Origin: Gammaproteobacteria bacterium
GTDB taxonomy: Bacteria > Pseudomonadota > Gammaproteobacteria > Ga0077536
DNA length: 50,579 nucleotides
Assembly (NCBI GenBank): GCA_030429865.1
Contig: JAUIFX010000006.1
Span: 1-50,579, forward strand
Direction: 5' to 3'
Position 1 is the stretch's first letter, and the number at the start of each line of letters is the position of its first letter. Both the position numbers and the translations under genes were made by a program. The notes under the pieces were generated by a model. That model did no database searches. It was not told the origin of the DNA and saw nothing but the letters and a program-made list of their open reading frames with translations. Of this stretch, positions 1 through 7,446 are shown piece after piece.

Positions 1-20
1 TGGCGGCGCCCCGGCAGGGG

Positions 21-36
21 TGGCACGAGTCCCGCA
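21..36 (+). promoter_or_regulatory. Possible sigma-54 (-24/-12) promoter
   Basis: The -24 half is a perfect TGGCACG (21-27). The -12 half reads CCGCA (32-36) instead of TTGCA. The key GG (22-23) and GC (34-35) are ten bases apart, as RpoN requires. It lies 45 bases before the DUF1328 start, and the gene after that encodes a sigma-54 activator. The missing TT in the -12 box keeps confidence low. Confidence 0.35.
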
Positions 37-81
37 TGGTGGTGCGATCGTGCTTCCATCATTCCCGAAGGAGATAGGCCG

Positions 82-258
82 ATGCTTTCCTGGGCCCTGA
101 CATTCCTCGTCATCGCGATCATCGCCGCAGTGCTCGGTTTCGGTGGCATCGCCGGTGCCGCTGCCGGTATCGCCGAGCTGCTGTTCTACCTGTTCGTCGT
201 GCTGTTCCTCGTCGCGCTCATCGCGAACGTCCTGCGCGGCCGCCCGCCGCCCGCGTGA
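82..258 (+). CDS. DUF1328 family small membrane protein
   Basis: A 58-residue hydrophobic protein beginning [20 protein letters not shown], with two membrane segments (about residues 3-25 and 29-50) and a short basic tail. Length and the glycine/alanine-rich middle match the DUF1328/YtjA family of inner-membrane mini-proteins, whose function is unknown but which are often stress-linked. A clear SD (AAGGAGAT, about 68-75) precedes the ATG. The gene stands alone, convergent with the regulator that ends at 285. A six-base inverted repeat (GACGGC 269-274, GCCGTC 281-286) lies between the two. Regulation by the neighbouring sigma-54 activator is possible, given the promoter-like site upstream. Confidence 0.88.
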   Translation: MLSWALTFLVIAIIAAVLGFGGIAGAAAGIAELLFYLFVVLFLVALIANVLRGRPPPA

Positions 259-284
259 CGCGGCGGCAGACGGCACGCAGGCCG

Positions 285-1658
285 TCAGGGCGCTTGTTCG
301 GCGTCGTCGCCGTCTTCCTGCCACGCACCTTCGGCGGCGTAGCTATTGAGCCGGTTGTAGATGGTCTTGAGGCTGACGCCGAGGGTTTGCGCGGCGAGCT
401 TCTTGTCGCCCCCGAAATGCTCGAGCGTGGCGAGCACGAGGCGCCTTTCGGCTTCCGCGATTGGCGTGCCGACCGACAGGTCCAGCGAGTTGCGGTCCCA
501 CAGGGGCGGGCGTTCGAAGCCGGCTGGAATGGTATCGGCATCGAGGTCGCCGTCGGCATTGATGTACATGCGCTGGATGGCGTGCTTGAGTTCGCGCACG
601 TTGCCCGGCCAGCTGTGCGCAGCGAGCCGCGTAGCCGCCGCTTCGGTCAGGCGTTTCGCCGTGCCATAGGCGTCGTTCTGCTGCGCGAGGAAGTGCTCGG
701 CAAGCTGCAGCACGTCCTCGGGCCGCTCGCGCAACGGCGGCACCCGCAGGGGGTAGACCATCAGCCGGTAGTAGAGGTCCTCGCGCAACTGGCCTTCGCG
801 CACTGCCACGTCCGGGTTGCGGTTGGTCGCGGCGATGATGCGCACATCCACCGGGATCTCGCGATTACCACCGACGCGTGTCACGCTGCCCGTCTCGAGT
901 ACGCGCAGCAGGTTGACCTGCAGCTCGGCCGGCATTTCGGTGATCTCGTCGAGGAACACCGTACCGCCCGCAGCGCGCTCGAAGATGCCGGCATGGCGCC
1001 GTTCGGCGCCGGTGAAGGCGCCTTTCTCGTGGCCGAACAGCTCGGAGGTGATCAGGTTTTCCGCGATCGCGCCGCAGTTGATGGCAACGAGGCGGCCGGG
1101 CCGTTGGCTGCGCCGGTGGATCTCGGCGGCCACCAACTCCTTGCCGGTGCCGCTCTCGCCCTGAATCAGGACCGTCGCGTCCATCGGCGCGACGCGATCG
1201 ATGCGATCTTCGAGCTCGCGCATGGCTGCCGACTCGCCGAAGATGAGACGCGGCGGCTGCGACTTCGACGCAGCCGGACGCGGCGGCGTGCCCGCCGCTT
1301 CGGTCTCGGGCGTGAGTCGCGACAGCACGGCACCGAGGTCGGCCAGGCCAACCGGCTTGACGAGATACTCGTCGACCCGCCCGCGTACTGCGGCGATGGC
1401 AGTCTCGACCGACGGGTGACCGGTCATGACCAGGACCCGTGTCGCTGCCTCCACGGGTAGCGTCGCGACCACGTCGAGCCCGCTGCCATCCGGCAGCACG
1501 AGGTCGATCGCGAGCAGGTCCGGCAGCGCCTCGCGCAGCGCGGCGCGCGCACCGGCACAGTCACCCGCGTCGCGCACGGTGTAGCCGTTGTCACCGAGAA
1601 AGTCGCTTATCGCCAGGCGGAAGGTCGTATCGTCGTCAACAATGAGGGCGGTGGGCAT
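285..1658 (-). CDS. Sigma-54-dependent response regulator (NtrC family)
   Basis: A 457-residue regulator with three domains. The receiver domain (about 4-115) has acidic D8/D9, phospho-acceptor D52 and K101. The AAA+ domain (about 138-365) has Walker A GESGTGKE (167-174), the sigma-54 contact loop GAFTGA (213-218) and Walker B FLDE (to 238). A Fis-type helix-turn-helix lies near 405-445. All parts look intact, so it should be a phosphorylation-controlled activator of RpoN promoters. It is divergent from the hybrid kinase starting near 1745, its likely partner, with about 86 bases of shared promoter region. Targets are unknown; the sigma-54-like site at 21-36 is one candidate. Confidence 0.93.
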   Translation of the reverse strand: MPTALIVDDDTTFRLAISDFLGDNGYTVRDAGDCAGARAALREALPDLLAIDLVLPDGSGLDVVATLPVEAATRVLVMTGHPSVETAIAAVRGRVDEYLVKPVGLADLGAVLSRLTPETEAAGTPPRPAASKSQPPRLIFGESAAMRELEDRIDRVAPMDATVLIQGESGTGKELVAAEIHRRSQRPGRLVAINCGAIAENLITSELFGHEKGAFTGAERRHAGIFERAAGGTVFLDEITEMPAELQVNLLRVLETGSVTRVGGNREIPVDVRIIAATNRNPDVAVREGQLREDLYYRLMVYPLRVPPLRERPEDVLQLAEHFLAQQNDAYGTAKRLTEAAATRLAAHSWPGNVRELKHAIQRMYINADGDLDADTIPAGFERPPLWDRNSLDLSVGTPIAEAERRLVLATLEHFGGDKKLAAQTLGVSLKTIYNRLNSYAAEGAWQEDGDDAEQAP

Positions 1659-1744
1659 GTTATGTTCTGCTCGCTTCGACGAAGTTGCGCGTTACCTGTG
1701 TCGCGGGTGTCGGCGGCGTCGGTCGCGCGGCCCGCAAGACTGCC

Positions 1745-3613
1745 ATGCGCCATCGAGCCTCAATGCCAGCAAGCGACTCTGCCAGCCTTTCCGGCTCCGC
1801 CGCGCTCGTCGTCTGCGGCATATTGCTCGCTGCGATCACGCTGCTCGAAATACTGACGGGTTTCGCGGTCTGCGTGCCGATATTGTACGTACTGCCCGTG
1901 ATCGTCGCGAGCTGGGCACTCGACTGGCGCGCGATCGCCGCCTGTGTGCTGTGGGCGACCCTGGTCACGGCGCTCGACGCCGTGCTCGCCGCTGACGCGA
2001 CGTCGTGGGCGACCCCGGCCAGCCTCAATCGCCTGTTCGCCGTCGCCATGTGCTGGGCGGTCGCCGGTCTGCGCGCGATGCGGCTGCGCCAGGAGCGCTA
2101 TCGGCGCGAATGGGCGGCAGTTGCGGTGGCCTCGCGCGACCCTATCGTCGTGATCGACTTGAAGGGCGTGGTGCGCGAATGGAACGCCCAGGCCGAGATC
2201 CTTTACCGCCGCAGCGCCGAGGATGCCATCGGGCAGGCGTTCGGCAGCGTGCTCGGCGTGCGCGACGATACCCTCGGGCAGGCCATCGCGAACGTCGCCA
2301 GCGGCCGGCTGGAAAAGACCTTCCACGACGAACATCACGATGCGAACGGCAAGGCGGTCACCGTCGCCATCACGCTCTCCCCGGTGCGCGAAAGCGGCGG
2401 CCGCATGATCGGGGTTTCGGCCATCGTACGCGACGTCACGCTGGAAATGCGCTCGCAGCGCGCGCTCGCGGCGAACGAGGCGCGCTACCGCGATCTCGCC
2501 ACGTCACTCGATCACGCGGCGAACCAGAAGAATTCGTTCATCTCGATGCTGGGCCACGAGCTGCGCAACCCGCTTGGCGCAATCCGCAACGCCGCCGGCG
2601 TGCTGCGCATGGTCGATACGCGCAGCGCGCGCGGCGGGCGGGCGCTGGAGATCATCGAGTCCCAGGTCGCACTGATGCGGCGCCAGCTCGACGACCTGCT
2701 CACGCTCTCGCGCATCGATCGCGGTGAGCTCGAGCTCAAGCGTGCCGCGGTCCGGGTCGAGGAGATCGTGTCGATGGCGGTCGACGCGATGCGCGAGCAC
2801 CTCACGACCAGCGGCCTTGCCATCGAGGTCGCCGACATCGACAGCGAGCTGCGCATCTACGCCGACAAGTTCCGCATCGGCCAGGTGATGCTGAACCTGC
2901 TGGACAACGCGGCCAAGTTCACCGAGAAGGAGGGGCGCGTAGCGATCGACGTCGAGTCTGACGACGACACGGTGCGCATCCACGTCGCCGACGAGGGCGT
3001 CGGCATCGACCCGGCCCTGCTGCCGTATATCTTCGATGATTTCACCCAGGCCGAGCAGCACATCTCGCGGCAGAGCGGGGGCATGGGGCTCGGCCTCGCC
3101 ATCGTGCGCAATATTCTCACCTTGCACGAGGGCGATATCGTCGCCGAGAGCGACGGCATCCCGGGCCACGGCACCCGTTTCATCGTGTCGCTGCCGCGTT
3201 ACGATGGCCGCCTGGAGACCGATCCGCGATACCGCGATCAGCCCGTGCACGACGGCAGCAAGGCACGGCGCGTGATGATCGCCGACGACAACGTGGAAGC
3301 GTTGCAGGCCTTGTCCGACTACCTCGAACTGAACGGATATCGTGTGACCCAGGCGATCGACGGCGAAGCCGTGCTCAACGCCCTGGAGAACGAATGGCCG
3401 GACGCGCTGGTGCTCGATATCGGTCTGCCGGGGCGCGACGGTCTCGAAGTCGCGCGCCTCGTGCGCGAACGTTACGGAGAGCGCAGCTGCGTCCTCATCG
3501 CGGTCACGGGCTACGGCTCGAGCCAGATGGTGGAGAAGACACGCGCCGCCGGTTTCGACCACCACTTCGTCAAGCCGGTCAGCCTCGAACAGCTCCGCGC
3601 GTGCCTGGAATGA
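1745..3613 (+). CDS. Hybrid sensor histidine kinase (membrane-PAS-HisKA-HATPase-REC)
   Basis: From this ATG the protein has 622 residues. An N-terminal membrane region (about 17-108, four helices) resembles MASE-type sensors. It is followed by a PAS domain (about 120-235), a HisKA domain with phospho-acceptor H271 in the context GHELRNPLGAI, and a HATPase domain with N-box (383-391), DEGVG (416-420) and GMGLGL (446-451). The C-terminal receiver domain has D558. All catalytic motifs are present. The start is uncertain: an in-frame TTG at 1685 and an ATG at 1763 are also possible, and none has a good SD. Divergent from the sigma-54 regulator. The attached receiver could feed a phosphorelay or tune kinase output. 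Confidence 0.9.
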   Translation: MRHRASMPASDSASLSGSAALVVCGILLAAITLLEILTGFAVCVPILYVLPVIVASWALDWRAIAACVLWATLVTALDAVLAADATSWATPASLNRLFAVAMCWAVAGLRAMRLRQERYRREWAAVAVASRDPIVVIDLKGVVREWNAQAEILYRRSAEDAIGQAFGSVLGVRDDTLGQAIANVASGRLEKTFHDEHHDANGKAVTVAITLSPVRESGGRMIGVSAIVRDVTLEMRSQRALAANEARYRDLATSLDHAANQKNSFISMLGHELRNPLGAIRNAAGVLRMVDTRSARGGRALEIIESQVALMRRQLDDLLTLSRIDRGELELKRAAVRVEEIVSMAVDAMREHLTTSGLAIEVADIDSELRIYADKFRIGQVMLNLLDNAAKFTEKEGRVAIDVESDDDTVRIHVADEGVGIDPALLPYIFDDFTQAEQHISRQSGGMGLGLAIVRNILTLHEGDIVAESDGIPGHGTRFIVSLPRYDGRLETDPRYRDQPVHDGSKARRVMIADDNVEALQALSDYLELNGYRVTQAIDGEAVLNALENEWPDALVLDIGLPGRDGLEVARLVRERYGERSCVLIAVTGYGSSQMVEKTRAAGFDHHFVKPVSLEQLRACLE

Positions 3614-3761
3614 ACGCGGCGGCGGCCATCGCGGCAGCACTGCGGGCGCTCGCGGCCACGCCGCGCAACGTGATGCGGCAGCACGGCGGCTTGCCGGGCG
3701 ATGCCCGGTATCACGGCCGGATCGGAAGAGTTGGTACGCATTTCGCTTGGAGTAGAGAACG

Positions 3762-4652
3762 ATGAAGCTGCCTCCCGGCCTGCTGTTGTGCACCTCCGAC
3801 GGTGCCGTCCTTTCGGGCGACGACGACTCGCGCCGCCTGCTCGCGGGCAGAGATGCCCTGCTGGCCGATAGCGCTGCCTCCGGCGCGGTCTTCCCGCCCA
3901 CGGAGACGGTACATGTCGAGGCCGAGCCGGTGTCCTGGGATCGCCGCCACTGTCTGCTGGTACAGGCTGCGGGCGCGCGCGGCCGCGCCCGGATCAGTCG
4001 CGGCGCGGCACGCGCGATCGTCCAGCGAGCGCTCCTCGAAGGCCTCGTGCACGACCTCCGTTCACCGCTCAACTCGATCGCGATGAACGCGGAGATGCTG
4101 CGCTTCTCACGCGAGTCCGCTGCGGCGGATGCGAACCAGGCGCAGCGCCAGGAACGGTACGTCGCTGCCATCACCAGCGAATCCGCGCGCCTTGGCAGCG
4201 CGGTGTCGAAGCTGGTCGATCTCATCGAGGAGACCGGCGTGACGCCGGGCGACGGCGCGCTCGGGCGCCTGCTCGAAGCGGTGGGCCGCTTCGCCGTGCC
4301 GGCCCTGCGCACGCGCCAGGTCGACCTGTGCATCGAGCGCCACGCGGCGCGCGCCCTGAGCGTGACCGACGACCTCCTGCTGGCCCTGCTCGCGCTGTTG
4401 CTGAGTGTTGCCGAGCAGGCCAGCCACGGCGACACGGTGCGCCTGGCGACCCGCGCGGGGGACGGCGAGACCACTTTCGAGCTGTGCCTCGAAGGGGCGG
4501 GTGTTGCGGATGCCGCAACCGCGGCGCGGCTCAGCGCCGAGGAGCGCGCGACGCTGCTGCTGGTCGCCGTGCGCATCGTCAACGCGGTCGACGGGCGCAT
4601 CGAGATGGGCCCGGAAGAGGTGGTGCGCGTGGTCCTGCCGCGGGCCGCCTGA
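3762..4652 (+). CDS. Degenerate histidine-kinase-like protein
   Basis: A soluble 296-residue protein. An N-terminal part without recognisable fold is followed by a HisKA-like helix hairpin with the H-box EGLVHDLRSPLNSIAMNA (H97). The C-terminal part sits where the ATPase domain should be but has no N-box Asn and no DxGxG or GxGLG motif, so ATP binding is doubtful. Such proteins can act as histidine phosphotransferases or kinase inhibitors, as ChpT and Spo0B do with a degenerate ATPase fold. It follows the hybrid kinase by 148 bases on the same strand. An SD (GGAG, about 3749-3752) precedes the ATG. The phosphotransfer role is inference. Confidence 0.7.
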   Translation: MKLPPGLLLCTSDGAVLSGDDDSRRLLAGRDALLADSAASGAVFPPTETVHVEAEPVSWDRRHCLLVQAAGARGRARISRGAARAIVQRALLEGLVHDLRSPLNSIAMNAEMLRFSRESAAADANQAQRQERYVAAITSESARLGSAVSKLVDLIEETGVTPGDGALGRLLEAVGRFAVPALRTRQVDLCIERHAARALSVTDDLLLALLALLLSVAEQASHGDTVRLATRAGDGETTFELCLEGAGVADAATAARLSAEERATLLLVAVRIVNAVDGRIEMGPEEVVRVVLPRAA

Positions 4653-4683
4653 GGCGCCCGTGCCCCCGGGGGGGCGGGCTCAG
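4649..4683. terminator. Hairpin between convergent genes
   Basis: CTGAG (4649-4653) pairs with CTCAG (4679-4683). C-rich and G-rich runs between them can extend the stem with small bulges. It covers the stop codons of the kinase-like gene and the antiporter, so it could serve both strands. There is no T-run on either side, so a simple intrinsic terminator is not proven. Confidence 0.4.
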
Positions 4684-5921
4684 CGGGATGCCGCGTTCCC
4701 GCGTTGGCCGAGGCTCGCCCGCAGCACCGGCGGTACCGCCATCGAAGTCACGATGGCCATGATGACGACGGCGGAGAACAGGTTGGCGACGATCGGCGGC
4801 GGCGGGTCGGGTACGTCGAACAACCCGGCGCGCGCCGCGACGCTGGCGACGATCAGCTCGACCACGCCGCGCGCACTCATGCTGACGCCGATGCTCAGCG
4901 ACTCGCGTGGACCGAATCCACTCGCGACCGCCGCACCCCCGGCACCGGCGATCTTGCCGAGAAACGCTGCACCCACCAGCACGATGACGAAGCCCGGTGT
5001 CGCGGTCAACGCACTGAGATCGAGATGGAGCCCGATCGAGACGAAGAAAATCGGGCCGAGAAAGCCGTGCGCGAGGGCATCGACCTTGCTCTTGACGCGG
5101 TCGTAACGCGCGCGGGAGACCACGCGCCGCGAGAACAGCAGGCCGGCGGCGAACGCGCCCAGGATGAAGTGGAGTCCGAGTGCCTCGGCCAGTACGGCGA
5201 GCACGAAGCCGGTGACCAGGAGCATGACGAAGCCGCGCTCCTCGACCGCGAGCACGTCGATGAAAGCATCGACACGGGCCTGGTTGAGGCGCAGCAGCAG
5301 CGCGACCAGCGCGACGAACGCCATGGCTTTGCCTGCGATCAGCCCGATGGCGGCGAGATCGGGCACACCGCCGTTGTTGATCATGCCGGTCAGCACGGCG
5401 AGCAGCAGCAGGCTGAGGATGTCGTCGGCGACCGCGGCGGCAACGATCGTGTGCCCGACCTTGCTGTCGAGCTGCCCCAGGTCCATCAGCACCTTGATCG
5501 CGACCGGTACCGCGGTGATGGCCAGGGCCGTGCCCATGAACAGGACCTGCGCGCCACGCTGCGGGGATTCGGGCAGGACCATCGCGCCGACCGCGGCGCC
5601 CAGCGCGAGCGGTACCAGCATGCCGGCGACCGCGATGAGCATGCTGCGCCGCGAGGCCTCGAGCATGTCGCGTGCCTCGAGCTCGACGCCGGCGGCGAGC
5701 AGCAGGCAGAACGCACCGAGTTCGGTCAGCGCAATGAAGGTCTCGTCCTCGCCGAGCGCGGCCAGGGTGCCGACGTCGACGGGGGCATAGTGAATGAACA
5801 GGCCGATGCCGACCCCGGCGAGGATTTCCCCGAGCACGCCGGGTTGGCCGAGGCGCAGGCAGATCTCGGCGCCGAGCTTGGCCGTGAGCAGGATGGTCAT
5901 GAGGAGAAAGAACAGGTGCAT
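4680..5921 (-). CDS. Cation:proton antiporter (KefB/CPA2 type)
   Basis: A 413-residue membrane protein with about 12-13 hydrophobic segments that fits the monovalent cation:proton antiporter-2 family (Na+/H+ exchanger fold). The N-terminal GQPGVLGEILAGVGIG pattern and the later VAAAVADDILSLLLLAVLTG stretch, with the paired aspartates typical of the ion site, are characteristic. It lacks the C-terminal TrkA-N domain of KefB/KefC, so it is the short, ungated form. The frame stays open upstream, but those residues are arginine/proline-rich and not membrane-like, so the ATG before HLFFLL is preferred. No partner gene is adjacent. Confidence 0.88.
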   Translation of the reverse strand: MHLFFLLMTILLTAKLGAEICLRLGQPGVLGEILAGVGIGLFIHYAPVDVGTLAALGEDETFIALTELGAFCLLLAAGVELEARDMLEASRRSMLIAVAGMLVPLALGAAVGAMVLPESPQRGAQVLFMGTALAITAVPVAIKVLMDLGQLDSKVGHTIVAAAVADDILSLLLLAVLTGMINNGGVPDLAAIGLIAGKAMAFVALVALLLRLNQARVDAFIDVLAVEERGFVMLLVTGFVLAVLAEALGLHFILGAFAAGLLFSRRVVSRARYDRVKSKVDALAHGFLGPIFFVSIGLHLDLSALTATPGFVIVLVGAAFLGKIAGAGGAAVASGFGPRESLSIGVSMSARGVVELIVASVAARAGLFDVPDPPPPIVANLFSAVVIMAIVTSMAVPPVLRASLGQRGNAASR

Positions 5922-6483
5922 GGCGAGCCTGGTGTCCTTGCAGGTGCGGGTGGCGCTTCGGCGGTCCGCACCGCGTGCGGCCAGTCCGGCGGCAAGCCCG
6001 GAGCGCACCCGGCGTCGGTGGGTGGGCGTCCGCGGGATGCGCGTGCCGCGGCCCGTGCGCACCGCTCGCGACTTCGGTGGACGCCGGGCGGCGGTCCACG
6101 CCGGTGCGCGACGGTCACGGCGGGCGGCCGCTTTGCCGGGCGGTTCAAGCAAGTCCCGTTCCGGATCGGTCAAGGCCGAAATCCAATCGGTGGCGAAGGA
6201 TCGGCGTGTAATTTCTGCCCGAACGTGTAAGAAACACCCGCCTCCGCGCGCCGATTCCGCTATAGTGAGCAGCATTCGTGGCCAGCGGGCCGGGCACGGC
6301 CGCGACGGGTTGCAACGCGCTGCCGGGTGGCCCGGTCGCCCCGCGCGTGGCGCTGACGGGGCTGCCGCCGTGCGCCGCCGGCTGAGCCGGCTCGTGCGCC
6401 GCCGCGCCCTGCTCGCCGCACGCCCCGTTGCCGCGGAACGGCCTTCCAGGTGGATGTGCGCCGCAGGCCCTAACAACTGAGAC
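5922..6483. other. Non-coding region between antiporter and binding protein
   Basis: About 560 bases separate two divergent genes. Open frames across it encode arginine-rich, low-complexity products and look spurious. It holds a short direct repeat (CGTGTAA at 6205-6211 and 6224-6230), an isolated -10 element (6261-6266) and a six-base stem with a three-base loop (GCCGGC 6377-6382, GCCGGC 6386-6391). The plus-strand transcript would have a leader of about 210 bases. Confidence 0.5.
6261..6266 (+). promoter_or_regulatory. Candidate -10 element
   Basis: TATAGT is conspicuous in a GC-rich stretch, upstream of the binding-protein/kinase operon. No convincing -35 is found 16-18 bases upstream. 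A CGTGTAA direct repeat lies 31-56 bases before it and could bind an activator. Confidence 0.3.
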
Positions 6484-7446
6484 ATGATGTCCATGAACCC
6501 CCGCGCGTTTCCCGTGTGCGCCTGCCTGCTGGTCTTGCTTGCCGCACTGAGCGGCTGTGGCGACGAGCGCGCTGCGACGCCGCGCGTGGCGACCAATAAC
6601 TGGCCGGGATACTGGCCGCTGTACCTGGCCGTGCGCAACGCAGCCGAACCGATCGCCCACCTGACCGAGCTGCGCTCGGCGACCGCGGTCATGCGCGCGT
6701 TCCGCAACGGCGCCGTCGATGTCGCCGCGCTGACCCTGGACGAAGCCCTGGTGCTCGCGGTAGAGGGGCTCGAGCTGTGTGTCTTCCTGGTCGTGGACGT
6801 CTCCCACGGGGGCGACGCCCTGGTGGCGCGGCCGTCGATCGAATCGGTGGCGGCGCTGGCGGGGCGCCGTATCGGTGTTGAAGCGAGCGCGGTGGGCGCT
6901 TACCTGCTCAGCCGCATCTACGACGAGACGGCCCTTGCCGCCGGCACCGCGACGATCATCGAAATCCCGGTCAGCGACCATGCCCGCGCCTTCGCCAACG
7001 GCGAGGTCGATGCCGTCATCACTTTTGACCCGACGCGCGCAGAGCTCGTTGCCGGCGGCGCACGTGAGCTGTTCAGCAGCCGCGATATTCCTGGCGAGAT
7101 ACTCGATGTCCTGGTCGCGCGTCCGGCTTACCTGGCGCGCAATCGCGACGGCATCGTGCGCCTGGTGCGTGCGTGGCGTCACGCGGCCCGCGAGATCGAG
7201 GAGCAGCGGGACGCCGCTTTCGACCCGCTCCGCGGCTTCGTGCAAGGCGAACGTGCTCGCCTGGATGCGGCGCTCGAGGGCATCGTGTTTCCGTCCCCCG
7301 AAGCGCAGCGCACCCTGCTGAATGGCGAGCTCGGCGCGGTTGCCGCGCGTCTCGGCGAGGTCATGCGCAGACACCAGCTGCTCACCGGCGCCGGCAGCGG
7401 ACGCTTCGATATCGAGGCCGGCGTGTTCGAGGCGGCCAGCCGGTGA
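6484..7446 (+). CDS. Periplasmic substrate-binding lipoprotein (NMT1/SsuA-like)
   Basis: 320 residues with a type II signal: hydrophobic stretch, then lipobox LSGC with Cys25. The mature part begins with the NNWPGYWPLYLA pattern typical of NMT1/ThiY/TauA-type binding proteins, so it should bind a small organic ligand in the periplasm. It overlaps the following sensor kinase by four bases (GTGA) and no ABC permease or ATPase is nearby. It probably presents ligand to the kinase rather than feeding a transporter; that is inference from gene order. ATGs at 6484 and 6487 are nearly equivalent and the SD is weak. Confidence 0.87.
   Translation: MMSMNPRAFPVCACLLVLLAALSGCGDERAATPRVATNNWPGYWPLYLAVRNAAEPIAHLTELRSATAVMRAFRNGAVDVAALTLDEALVLAVEGLELCVFLVVDVSHGGDALVARPSIESVAALAGRRIGVEASAVGAYLLSRIYDETALAAGTATIIEIPVSDHARAFANGEVDAVITFDPTRAELVAGGARELFSSRDIPGEILDVLVARPAYLARNRDGIVRLVRAWRHAAREIEEQRDAAFDPLRGFVQGERARLDAALEGIVFPSPEAQRTLLNGELGAVAARLGEVMRRHQLLTGAGSGRFDIEAGVFEAASR

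Noticed and set aside
5794-6480. Plus-strand frame ending just before the binding lipoprotein
   Set aside because: Arginine/alanine-rich without domain; first half is antisense to the antiporter.
5922-6707. N-terminal extension of the antiporter frame
   Set aside because: Residues are charged and proline-rich, unlike the family N-terminus, and would overlap the lipoprotein gene.
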